Shown here one piece after another: positions 11,695-22,406 of a stretch of DNA of 64,000 nucleotides. This DNA comes from Triatoma infestans (taxonomy: Eukaryota > Arthropoda > Insecta > Hemiptera > Reduviidae), in contig JAAEAF010003133.1 of NCBI GenBank assembly GCA_011037195.1, positions 1 through 64,000 of the forward strand, given 5' to 3'. A model generated the notes under the pieces. It ran no database searches and was not told the DNA's origin. It was given only the letters and a program-made list of their open reading frames with translations. Numbering within the stretch: position 1 is the stretch's first letter; every line of letters starts with the position of its first letter. A program made the position numbers and the translations under genes.

Positions 11695-11890
11695 TAGATT
11701 TCGAAGAGTTTGAAGGAAGATCGTTTAAAAGGAAGTGCGAACTGATTACCGAATTGATTACTAAGTTTTTAGAGATTTTTCCAAAAACGGTTGTACAAAT
11801 TTTCTTTAAACAACTAGTGAGGATTATAACTGTGACGTAGACTGCAGTAAAAGAAAGTAATGTGAGTGTTTCATACCAGATTTTTTTTTT
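11695..11890 (+). repeat. R 3' end fragment, plus
   Basis: GGAAGTGCGAACTGATTACCG, CCAAAAACGGTTGTAC, then AAAGAAAGTAATGTGAGTG and CATACCAGATTTTT, the R terminus. Confidence 0.65.
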
Positions 11891-13639
11891 TTTATTTAAA
11901 TAAATGGGAACATAGGTGGCATGGGAACCGGTTTGACAATCTCATCAACTTGCAGATACCAGATGGGCTGCTCATTTTAAAAAATTATTTAATTAATTTT
12001 TTTCCATCTTTGAATCGATCAAAGTTTCCGATCCTAATTCTCCCGGCTTAACCTTATTTTAACATCTTGATAAAGTATTAATTCTAATACAAAAACTATT
12101 AAATGGGAATATAAAAAAAAAACAAAAAAATAAACAAACTTAAGTTTATAATAAGAAATCCTATTTATAATATACAAATCAGTCTTTAGAACTGATATAT
12201 TTATGGCCGGATCGTAAATCAAATCTACCTTATTAAAATGAAATCCTACATTTATTATTATTATAGCGATTTGTTTTTTGTCCTTAAAGGTTTATTTAGT
12301 TAAAAAAATAAAATTATAAATAGAACGAGAAAACTAGTATAATGTGACCTTAAAACTACATATTTGCAATTTATTAAAATCTAAACACTTCCTCCAATAT
12401 TCTGCTGTCTGAAATCCTTGCATTTGCTATTAATGTCACTACAGGATTTCCTCGCTGAAACCTGGAAAACAAGAAAGTAGTTCTCTAATGACTCCCACTT
12501 ATTTAAAAGATTTATATTATGACCTTGATTCACCTTCATTGTAAACTTAAAAAAAACTAATATTATTATTGAACGTGCACACAGGTTAGCGCACACCTTC
12601 AAAACTTAACACAACTAGAGTAAACAAAAAGGCCGTACCCCCATGTTGTGAACTTTAAAATTTATAACCTAAACATTTGACTAATAATGTTTTGACTATA
12701 ATAATAATATTATTCAATATCTCAGTGTCATTTTATTTATTTATTTATTTTTTGTAGAATGGGGTTATATGTTTATGATTTGAAGTTTATAATCGTTTGA
12801 AGTTTGACGAAAACCTACCACATAGCATTTAACCTCCAAGTAAGCCCTGTTAGTTGGGGATTTTCTAATTTCATAGCCGAAAATCAATTGGGCTTTGCCA
12901 GCGGGGTCCGCTAATGACTATAGTTTTTACACTTTTACCGCCGTTGCTTCCCGATATGCTAACTGGACTCACCCGAAAGTGAATGCACTAATTATTCTGC
13001 TTTCGAATGTTCTTTTCATACACTGGAGTGTCATCAGAACATAATTCCTTTGCAAATTTGTATAAGATCCGCAATATCTTGTCTTACAATAAGGATATAG
13101 GGTTTATCAATTTTCTTGAGGGTTTGAATCAAAGAGGGCGAGGTTTGGTGATGTGTTCAGTGCAGCATATTTAGGCAGGTGTGGTGGAAGAAGCAAATGG
13201 AAAAATAGAAATAATTTGAAATATTTTTTATTCTTTAAATAAATACAGTTTGAAAAGGAAATTTGTACGTTGGCTGGCAAAGGGTCAAAGCGCAGGTGTA
13301 AGACACCGCTAAAAGAGAGGTCGGAGAACTCGGCCACTTTTTATCTTTTATCCCTTCTAGAAATCAGATATATAGGTCAGGTTTTAACTACCAACAGGAA
13401 CATTGTTTTGATCAGTCTATTTCAAAGCATTCAATACTATCACTCCTTAATTCGTCTTACAATAGTCAGTGTGTCAAGAAGTGTTAAGTTTAACATTTGT
13501 GTTTTTAATCAATTAAGTCCAAGAGGTTTTACGTATTTATAAGCTTATTTCATTTATAAATGCAACGGCATTTAACTTAATAATTCAAATATAGTCAAAT
13601 TATTTATTGAAGCAATGGTGACTTTTTAATTTTGTCTTA
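11891..13639. other. unique AT-rich stretch
   Basis: No repeat family or protein motif recognised. A 90-codon plus ORF at 13270-13542 overlaps a minus ORF and has no recognisable motif; I do not call it a gene. Confidence 0.4.
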
Positions 13640-13880
13640 AACATATCTCTCTTTAAAACATTCACACACATAAGCCCTTTCAATACCAGTCGGCAATGTG
13701 TAAACTAAATTTGCTCTGTGCAAGTCTGTGTTGTCACACTGTCTGAAAAACGCATCCTGAATATGGGCGAACGCCCGAAACCGGTCGATGACCACAAAAT
13801 GAAGCAGGCTACCACGGAAAATGTCTCTGATGCTTTCCAGCTCTGCGGAACCAACTACCACAACAACGATAAAAAATTTA
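13640..13880 (+). repeat. hammerhead-like repeat family A
   Basis: 13753-13790 reads CATC, CTGAATA, T, GGGC-GAAC-GCCC, GAAA, CCGG, TC, GATG. CATC and GATG are complementary (stem I), GGGC/GCCC form stem II, and CCGG can pair only with itself (stem III). Downstream text matches 7740-7850 and 54180-54240. The core has lost bases relative to the copy at 7579-7616. Confidence 0.7.
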
Positions 13881-15760
13881 ACTAGAGGTTAAACGTTAGG
13901 CATTTTAAGGATCTAGTATTTAGTGACGTAGGTTTGAGACCTTTTCGGCAATGACCGTTTCGCCCGAAGAATATAGATTTAAATATTAGAAGAATATATT
14001 TTGTTTTCCAGCAACTATTAAGATGAAGTAAATGTAAATACATACTAGCTGGGGATGGCATCATTAGGTCAAAATGTCCTATTCTGTTCTGTGAATGAAT
14101 AAAAAATAAAATTTGTAAAAACCAAGAAGGCGTTGTTGACCAGTAATCTGCACTCCTAGTGAAAGGTGTTAATCAAATCTTCCTTTACTATTGTCCTTAT
14201 TGTGTGGATCCTCTCTAATGTGGCCGACTTATTAATAGGTTTTTTTAGAGGCGCGAAGACTTTTAATTAATTTTTTTTTTTTTGGTACTAGTCGAATTGT
14301 TGTGATTATTAAAAAGATGTATGTATTATGTGGCGGTTCAAGAATTATAAATATTTATAAAGATCATGGACTTAAGAGTGTGACCTGCATATTTGATTAA
14401 AAACAAATTCATCAAAAAACAAAATGATCCATGAAAGTTAGTTAAGGCCTACATATAATAAATATTCACTAACAATTTACACATATATACATGAATTTTA
14501 ACATTATATGGTGGTTATTCTAAGAACGAACCCCTTGTCTACTTCTCTTCTTTTTTTTTAAAGCTCTGGTTTGCATTATCTGTTTTCACGAATGTGGTAG
14601 AACTTACCAGCCCAGGGTTTAAGTGGCCGAACGTTATTCTGATATACAAGTATTCCTTTCTTCTGCAAACATCATCGCATTTTCTCGCAGATTATGGGCT
14701 TCAGTTTATTTTCAGATATCTCTTTTTGGTTGTACTTTCCTATCAATACGGATTCAAAATTTAAAAATGAAACATCGACTATTCGTCACGCACATTGCGT
14801 AAATCAAACATATTTATCCGACAATATTTTAGAATTGTTCAGTTTAGCCAGTGAATACGTTTGCGCATTCACGAACGAAATTTCAGATGATTTCATCCAT
14901 TTAGAAACTACAAATCTTGGCATTGAATGCTGTTTTTTAAAGAAATGCACATTTGTGGACGTTATCATTGAATGTGAATTGTTATCATTAATGTGAATAT
15001 TAACGGTGGTTATGTATAAGCGAAACTATGATCAAACCAGCTGTTTTAAACTAATGACAGTGTTGCCAACTTGTGATATTGAAAGTATTGTGATATTCTC
15101 ATTAATTCCACTTAGTAAAGGAAGTTTGAGAAATTTTACCCCAAACGGCAACATTACTTCCTATTAATAACTTAATATACAAAACCACAAAATTTTTATC
15201 TTTTTCCCAGACATAAAGTGAATCAGCTGATTTTTTATTTACTAACAATGAATGTCCGGAAGCCTGATTAACTGGACTTGAATAAGTTAGTGTTGCGCCC
15301 ATTGCACACTTTTTTTTTACTAGCTTGGGAATTTTTTAAAAAGTAGAACGGGGGAAATTCTCTCATGTAATTATTATTATTTTTACTGTTGGTTTATGTA
15401 TGTATAAAAAACAAAAATCTGTGTGAATAAACTGAAATTTATTTACTACGTAAATGTAAACAATGATAATCTTGCTTGATAATGTTTTTGAACTTTAAAA
15501 AAATACAAGTGACAATATTGGACACAAATAATTTTTTCTAAAAAGCTAAGGTATTCATATTGATTAATATTCTATCGATATTCCAGAATTTTTTTGTCGA
15601 TTTGTTTATTCATCGATTCTTAACTTTTATCGTGATAAGTTATCATGATTTCATGGTGAATTTGATAAAATATACATTTTCACCAAATTTCATAAAAACT
15701 GGAAATAATTTGAAGAATTTGATATTTAAATGCTAAATAATTGGTATTATCAGTGCTACG
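13881..15760. other. unique AT-rich stretch
   Basis: No known repeat. It holds a 100-codon plus ORF (14694-14996) noted separately as a weak candidate. Confidence 0.4.
14694..14996 (+). CDS. weak candidate ORF, 100 codons, unknown
   Basis: Outside all repeats I recognise. The predicted protein starts MGFSLFSDISFWLYFPI (hydrophobic start) and continues with a mixed acidic segment and several cysteines. No domain is recognised. An ORF of this size is plausible by chance in 64 kb, so this is recorded mainly because it is not explained by a repeat. Confidence 0.15.
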   Translation: MGFSLFSDISFWLYFPINTDSKFKNETSTIRHAHCVNQTYLSDNILELFSLASEYVCAFTNEISDDFIHLETTNLGIECCFLKKCTFVDVIIECELLSLM

Positions 15761-15764
15761 TATA

Positions 15765-15835
15765 AAATCTGGTATCAAACCTTCACACAACCTCCCTCTA
15801 TATAATCGATAATTGAGAAGTTTTTTATCTAAAAA
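15765..15835 (-). repeat. R end fragment, minus
   Basis: AAATCTGGTATCAAACCTTC followed by ACAACCTCCCTCTATATAAT: the reverse of the R terminus with decay. Confidence 0.55.
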
Positions 15836-16316
15836 AAAATAAAACTATCAATAGAGTTGCAATTATGTTAGCTAATTTTTTGGCCATACTTACAAGTTCC
15901 GTTAATTTTAATCTATGAATTCATATAGTATAGAAGAGGCTAGGCAAGTTATTATCTAGTAGTTTTGCTTAGTATTTATTTACCCTTTGCCCCTCGGACA
16001 TGTCTCATTATATGGGGATACAGTTCGTTTCTCTACACATATATGCAGGTATGTTTCAACTCTAAAGGTTTTACATAACCACAGCACATTACTTCCACCA
16101 TTTCTCGTACACTTTTCAGATGACTCTATAATTTACAAACACGATACCAGTAAAAGTGCTGGCCACAATAAATCTAGTAGGTCAGAGTGCATTCGGCTTT
16201 GTATGGCCATTTCCTGTACATGTGTGTGTGTATATACTTGGCGTCTTATAAATAATGTTGCATTTTTTATTTTCGTTTTGTGATATATTGCGCTAAGACC
16301 TTGGAAGATTTCTTGT

Positions 16317-16331
16317 CCCCCCCCCCCCCCC
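16317..16331. repeat. poly-C run
   Basis: Fifteen consecutive C, about 25 bp upstream of the LTR-1 copy that begins at 16356. Such runs are prone to sequencing error and length change. Confidence 0.9.
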
Positions 16332-16355
16332 ACTAAGCAAGAATGAAGATACTCC

Positions 16356-16695
16356 TGTAATGGGATCCGAATCATTAAGATTCGTGAGGATCGAAGAACC
16401 TGGTTACTAGGTGCCAAGGCCAGATTAGGGAGGGAGATTCTATATATATATATATAGGGAAGTTAGTCCTAAGAAGAACAGTTATCGATATCCAGTCAGC
16501 AAACATCATTCTACTTTCTAATCTTCAGCCAGTCTGACTCTCTCTCACCACCTTTATTCCTAACTTCTATTAACAATGTAAAGTTCCTTGCAGTTTGTGT
16601 TTCCTATTCATTTATACAGTGTTCAGCACATCTACTAATTTATTTGTTCTTCATCATTTCTAGAAACAATTCTCTCTCCTCTCTCATCCATTACA
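16356..16695 (+). mobile_element. solo LTR (LTR-1 family)
   Basis: 340 bp. Starts TGTAATGGGATCCG and ends CCATTACA, so the ends TGTAATGG/CCATTACA are exact inverted repeats. Flanks CTCC (16352-16355) and CTCC (16696-16699) give a 4-bp target duplication. Carries the family's CAGCCAGTCTGACTCTCTC, AATGTAAAGT, CTTGCAGTTTGTG and ACAGTGTTCAGCA blocks. No internal coding region, hence a solo LTR or very short LTR element; 4-bp duplication fits a Gypsy-type integrase, which is inference. Confidence 0.85.
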
Positions 16696-16739
16696 CTCCT
16701 CTCTAGGTCCAGTACTTTAAGAAATTTTATTATTTGAGG

Positions 16740-17060
16740 AGTTTCTATTGAGCATATTTCCTCCTACACCAAGTCCTAGGCTTCTATATCTACTGTGAAT
16801 GATAATGTCCGTCACTCTGCCAGCAGACGTATTGGAAGGCAGAATCTGCAAAGTGGTATCTCATTCTAGGCTCAGCTTCTTCAGATATCTTCTGAGACTA
16901 TATTGCCTCTTGAGGAGACCTGTTTGATGCAGATCTCGGTGAGAGAGCAATAAATATTCGCTTGCGGTCCTCCTTATTTCTGAGCTCGTTCTATGGCCCC
17001 TTTCCTACAAAATGAGATCGCTGCCAGATTTTCGGCATTACCAACCACCAACCACGTCAA
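16740..17060 (-). pseudogene. LINE 3' remnant, minus
   Basis: On the minus strand parts translate as LRRYLKKLSLE, matching the LRKLSLE segment of the LINE tail at 25850-26340, followed by remains of the C-terminal cysteine motif. Frames are broken. It abuts the LTR-1 copy ending at 16695. Confidence 0.6.
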
Positions 17061-17870
17061 CACATCTGATTCCATTATTTCTGGTAAAGCTTTAGCTATC
17101 TATCTATAGTTTCTTTCGAGATTGAACTAGATATATATATTCCAACTGCGTAAATTTCTGTTTGGAACATGTTGGGAATCTTGTACATTGACTTGGAGTG
17201 TTCTGGCACGCCCACCGCGGTCTTCCAACCCAGCAATGATGCATACATAGATTGTTGAATGTGGAAGTTTGCTGCAGTTTTTTTTTGTAATGCAACAAAA
17301 CAGCAAGTGCAGTCCTCAAAGAAATATTCCCATGATCATTAAGCCTTGTGCGTAAATGAAACAGGATGAGAATATTGCTACGTAAATGGAGTATCAAACG
17401 TTTTTAAACTGTTAATGGATCTTTTGTTGCTAGTACATCAAGTCGAAAAAAATTTCGAATGTAAAAGGTTAAAATGTAAATTGGAACCAATATCTGTTCG
17501 TATTTGTAGTTGACACTATCTGCCTCTTATATCAGATCAGCATTAAAATTAAAACAATATCTACGTGTAATGAACTTCGACATTGTCACTTGCAGTATGC
17601 AAATATATATAGAAGGATAATTTATTATATTTTAACTTTCACAAGAATGGATTATATGGAGGTGTATTATTATTATTATTATTATTATATTGACAATAAT
17701 CTTAAAATCGCCCACTTGTCATTTTATTATATCATATAATTATCTTAACAGTTGTTATTTAAAATGAACCTCCTTATCGGATTAATGTAATTTATTATTT
17801 TAATTGTAATCAAAATAAAAATTTCGTATTAAACACTCTCTGGCTTTCCCTTATTTCCAATTTTATCCTT
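17061..17870. other. unique AT-rich stretch with ATT microsatellite
   Basis: An ATT tract lies near 17665-17688. The short piece at about 17815-17865 weakly resembles a decayed R terminus. Nothing coding is recognised. Confidence 0.4.
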
Positions 17871-17879
17871 CGACAAACA

Positions 17880-18390
17880 ATTGCTGTAAGAAACTGGAGT
17901 TCCGGACAAACCACAATCTCTTACCGCTACTCTGGGTAAGGGGGCATAGGAACATTCAAGGAAACCAAGAGTGCGACAGGTTGACAAAGGAGGAGATCTT
18001 CTGGATCCTCCGCCGACCCTGAATTTATTTGCGACATCTCTTACAAAGCGTCGAAGGCGATCGTTGTGAAATGGTTCATATGGAATCTATACCTTCAATT
18101 GGAAGGATATTGCAAGGCAAAGGCATCATTTCAAGATTTTTTTTTTGAAACACAGTTTCATCTTCCTGGAAGAATGCGAGCACGATGCTTGTAAGCAGAT
18201 TTCTGAAGTTTTGCATTACTTGATGCTGAATCTAGGACGCAGATTTCTCTCGCTTCAGCTCTGGCGTATTTAAATGATACAGGGTTGATGTGGGATTTTA
18301 TTCGGGGAGCTAATGGGTTAGCTGCGACTTCTTCCCTGAGGAAGGGAGCTCCAGATTGCATTATATCTCCCAAAATCCCAACTTGACATT
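17880..18390 (+). pseudogene. LINE remnant: RNase H motif and C-terminal end
   Basis: At about 17934-17995 the plus strand reads WVRGHRNIQGNQECDRLTKE, matching the RNase H signature W-V-P-G-H-x-G-I-x-G-N-E-x-A-D seen in I, R1 and Loa-type LINEs. Further on, in other frames, FLEECEHD (a C-terminal cysteine remnant) and LAYLNDTGLMWDF appear, a usual closing segment of such ORF2 proteins. Stops and frameshifts show it is dead. Confidence 0.7.
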
Positions 18391-18469
18391 TTGATATTTC
18401 TTTAAACTTTAAATTTTGTCCTTATTTTTATTTGTAAGAATATATTAAAAAAATGGGGCTCTAATGATG

Positions 18470-19335
18470 TTTTTACTTTTTCTTACTCGTTGTAAGGGGA
18501 AGTTTTGCGATCGTGCCAGATTTTCGAAACTGAGTTTTCACCGGAAATAAATATTTTGAGGATCACCGAAATATGAAAAAAGTTTTTAGCAAATAGTCTG
18601 TATGTATACATGTGTGTGTCTGAATGTGTGTATATTTTGAGAGAAAATCTCGAAAACGAAAAATCGCAGGAAGCTCAAACTTGGTATACCGTTTAGGTAT
18701 TAAAAGCTTTCTCGTAATTTTCTCGAAAAAAGTCCAACGATTTTCTTCAAACATCGTCTACTATCTACACACGTAAATACCTATCACTTTTATTTGGAAC
18801 ATTTCCCCAGGAAAATCTATTTTTTGGGCGGTTCTAACAAAATGTTGGCGTTATGTTTTTCTCTAAAGTAATATAATATATCATTTTTCCACTTACTTAA
18901 TATTAATACACATTAGAAGTATCCAGATTTCAACACATTTGAAGAAAATCGACTAACCGGAAGTGCGACTTTAGAGAATAAATTTTTGAGTTTCTTTAAC
19001 TGGATATGCTGCTAACTTCACAGATAAGAACGTATTCCAAAAAAAAAATTATTTTGAGATATAGTTGTGCGGCATTTGTGGCGTTAATTTCAAATTTTAT
19101 ATTATATAGTTGGTTCAGTGTTTTTAGGGCGCTCTAGTGGCAAATAATATAATCATTACTTCTCAACAAGCCAAGATTCGTAGGTTGGTACTTATCCCCT
19201 CCACCACTCTATATTTATGTTAGGGCAAATTTTGAGTTTAAAGAAAATTTGTCATTTTACAAGGAGTAAGAGAGGTTTTTATTAATAGAAGTAAGAGAAA
19301 GTCGTGTGAGTGTTTCACACCAGATTATTTTTTTT
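18470..19335 (+). repeat. R2 repeat, plus, near-complete reference copy
   Basis: Starts TTTACTTTTTCTTACTCG, then CGATCGTGCCAGATTTTCG, TTTCACCGGAAATAAA, a GT tract near 18612-18632, GCGGTTCTAAC, CTAACCGGAAGTGCGACTTT, the R2 marker CCTCCACCACTCTATATTTATG and the terminus GAAGTAAGAGAAAGTCGTG with CACACCAGATT. The closing segment is duplicated (two GTAAGAGA blocks near 19265 and 19290). Confidence 0.85.
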
Positions 19336-19840
19336 TTTGAAGAATTCAAATTTTTTAGGTTGTAAAGAGGAACGTAAATGTTGCTAGATAAATGAAAAAT
19401 AAATTAATTTTTTTTAATAGTTTCGTCATGAATCTATTCATCATTCTACTCCACATTTACTATTTAAGTTACGGAATCCACCCTAGCATATATTGCTTTA
19501 CATTTTCCTAAAGCAATTTTTATCACATCTATTTTCTGGGTGACATTCTTTTAAAAATAAAAATGCACATATATGTTCCAAACAGATATTTCAATTATCT
19601 GCTATATCTAATATAAATTCTATTTATCATGAAATATTTTGAATATTACAAGATTTCTAATTCGACCTGGTTTTTGATTAATAATGTACTAAACAAAAAT
19701 TATTATTTAAAAAAATAAAAAAATGGGAGCCTTAAGTATAGAATCAAAATTATAATTACTTATTCGTAAACTGTAGGAAGAAATTGATTTTCCAACTAAT
19801 AACAGACATGTTTTTAGATTCCTTCAAATAATACGAAAAT
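19336..19840. other. AT-rich stretch, nothing recognised
   Basis: Very AT-rich, no repeat match, no ORF of note. Confidence 0.4.
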
Positions 19841-20120
19841 GTTTATAGAGAATAGTCAGTATGTCGTCTGTCTGTCTGTCTACATGTATGTTTCAATAAA
19901 ATATCTTAAAAATACTAAAAAATCTCAATAAAACTAAGACTTAATATTCCGTTTAGATACCGGAAACACATTCGAGACGCCAAAAGTTTCGATCAAAATT
20001 CGTCAACCGAAACTTTTTCGTGAAAATATTTTTTTCTTCAATTATTTTTGGTGAGGGGTGGGGAGTGACTTTAGCTTCCCTCTTAAGTGGCAATTCTAGA
20101 AACTCTACGGTTATATTTTA
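19841..20120 (+). repeat. R fragment, plus
   Basis: CAGTATGTCGTCTGTCTGTC in place of the GT tract, AAAATATCTTAAAAATAC, TTAATATTCCGTTTAGATAC, CGATCAAAATTCGTCAACCG. Confidence 0.6.
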
Positions 20121-20409
20121 CTTTCATAATATTAGGCCAGCTAAATATTTAGTTATAAATTCCAGTTTTGTAGAAAAATCTTACAAGAGAAAATCCTAAG
20201 GAATTTTCTAATCAAATAATATAATCTTTTAGTTAAAGATAAAGGAAACACTTTATTCATCAAAAAATCTCACGTGAAATACTCATACCACTTTCTCTTA
20301 CTGCATATAACACAAATTAATAGAAAAATTGTTTTGATATATTTACTAACTAGGTTTACTTACGTTTAGATGGTCTTCCCATAAGAAAAAGTACCTCAAC
20401 ACCCAAAAA

Positions 20410-21145
20410 CCTGAGAATGGCCCCTTTTTCGGACAGTCAAGCTGCAGTGAAGGCCCTTGCTGACTTTAGAACCTCTCGTCTCTATCTGGTCGAGGAGTGT
20501 AGAGAATCCTTGTCACAATAAAGTTTGGCTGGGAATAGGTGCCGGGACATATGGAGATAGAGGTAATGAAACAGCTAGAAATAGGGCGAATACTCCATTC
20601 TGTTGTCCAGAACCTGCCCTAGGGGTAACCAGAGAAATAACTCGTGCATCTCTCAGAGAGTGGCTCCGGAGAGAACACGATATAATCTGGAAAGTACGTC
20701 CAGGCGCTAAACATAGCAAGATGATTATGGCTAAACTGTGTAAATATTGAATTAAAAAGACGCTTTGTTTAGGAAGGAATCAGATCAATCTGGTTACAGG
20801 CCTATAGACGGGGAACGGTAGATTCAAGAAACATTTACACAAGGAGGAGGTTAATTAACTCGGAATCTCTGCGTAGACTATGCAATGAGGAGTAGAAAAA
20901 TGGCCACACATCTGTTGTTTCATTGAGTTGCAATCGCCAAATTGCACTATGAGATCTTTGGCGTTTTGAGACCAGAGGAGATGATAGTGCAAAAGTAACT
21001 GGTTGGGAAAGCACTCAACCTCCATGAAGAGGGGAAGTTTCTCATACTAGACCCATTGGGGTAGGCACAATAAGCTTCTATTCCATGGCTGCAGCGCTTG
21101 GGATCCATGACCCATCCCGTTTCTAATGTAATCTAATCTATCCGA
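20410..21145 (+). pseudogene. LINE ORF2 remnant (RNase H to C-terminus)
   Basis: The plus strand encodes FSDSQAAVKAL (RNase H core, D-S-Q-A-A), then in shifted frames VPGHM and GNETA (the W-V-P-G-H...G-N-E-x-A motif), and further along remnants of the C-terminal Cys-His motif. The 3' tail ends in TAATCTAATCTAT. It sits inside an R2 copy and is 5'-truncated, as usual for LINE insertions. Several frameshifts make it non-functional. Confidence 0.7.
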
Positions 21146-21566
21146 ACCACCAAAATTAGCTTTTCAAATAATAGTTTTGGAGTCATATCTTTGTGTAGTG
21201 AGCATTAAAAGCTTTTATTTTCTGCCGTTTTCGTAGTCTGTAAAGTAGAATTTTCTGTTATTTTGCAAATTTGGAATTCTATTTATGATCATAATGTATT
21301 TTAATATTATATAAGTGGCAGAACAATACATTATACTGAAATGGTGCATTAGAGGAAAGGAAAACGTTACAAGGCCCCTCAGAGTTCCCCTAAAAAAATC
21401 AATTTTCTCGAGAAAAATATTTCAAATAAAATTTATAGATATACTGGTAACTTCCCGTACATGGATTTCCCGATTCCTTTGTATTAGATTCGCTGGTAAT
21501 TAAACGAATACTAAAATCTGAGCTTCCGGCTATTTTTCGATTTTGGATATTTTGTTCGCATACCCA

Positions 21567-21596
21567 CCCACACACACATACACACACACACACACA

Positions 21597-21630
<34 letters not shown>
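21567..21630. repeat. CA then TA microsatellite
   Basis: A CA run at about 21570-21597 passes into (TA)15 at 21601-21630. It occupies the usual position of the GT tract in an R2 copy on the minus strand. Confidence 0.9.
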
Positions 21631-21632
<2 letters not shown>

Positions 21633-21769
21633 ATCTGCTAAAAACATTTTTTTCGTACTCAGGGAACCTCAAAACATATATTTCCGGAAAAAGGGAATTT
21701 CAGGTATGAAAATTTGAGTCGATTGCAATATTTCCTTTAACCAAGACTAAGGACAAAGTAAAAACGTTA

Positions 21770-21983
21770 CAGACAGAAAGTGTAAGTGGAGCAGTTCGAT
21801 AATATCGAATTGCTATACACAGCTTACCTATAAATCTCGAGACATTATCATATACACTGTTATAATTCATGTTAATTTATTTATTATATTTTTATCAGTT
21901 ATTTAATTATTAAATTCAAGAGTTATTTAAATTAGATGGGGGTCGAATTGGACTTCTAGCTATAAATATGGCGGCTTAATATT
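21770..21983. other. unique stretch before the hAT element
   Basis: AT-rich, no motif seen. Ends with the left target duplication of the hAT transposon. Confidence 0.4.
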
Positions 21984-22406
21984 AACTAGGGCAGTGATGG
22001 CGAACCTATGACCCGCGGGTCACAGAGTGACCCACGCCACAGTTTTAAATGGCCCTTGCTATATATCAACAATTTCCCAAAACAAAAAACCATAATAAAA
22101 TGCATACATGAAACTACATAAACTTATACATACTTTTGTACAACCGTTAGGTTCGTTTTTCCCTCTATACAACGTATATGTTACGCCGCAATATATACTT
22201 GGCACTGAAAAAGAAGGAACGCTTCATTTGGAACACGCGGGTGCAGCAATCTATGTTAGGCTATATATGTGGACAAGAGTCAATTTATTTTTGGTTAATT
22301 TCATTAGTGTACTATTTTGTGTTTTCAACTGATAGCAAGTAAGTTTCTTTCTATTTAAAACTGAATATTTTATCATTATAAATATTAATTTTATTTAAAT
22401 ATTAAT

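Larger units (their letters stand above)
20262..21765 (-). repeat. R2 repeat, minus, split by LINE fragment
   Basis: Outer end at 20265 (AATCTCACGTGAAATACTC, CTTTCTCTTACTGC). The body resumes after the LINE insert at about 21150 with TTTCAAATAATAGTTTTGGAG, the plus-strand CA/TA microsatellite at 21567-21630, CTCAGGGAACCTCAAAACAT and TATTTCCGGAAA, ending near 21760. Confidence 0.7.

Noticed and set aside
13270..13542. 90-codon plus ORF
   Set aside because: No domain, overlaps an opposite-strand ORF, composition like its surroundings.
15059..15072. recurrent GTGTTGCCAACTT-like strings (also near 1552, 36957, 44063) as a repeat family
   Set aside because: Shared stretch is too short and flanks do not align; may be chance or very old fragments.
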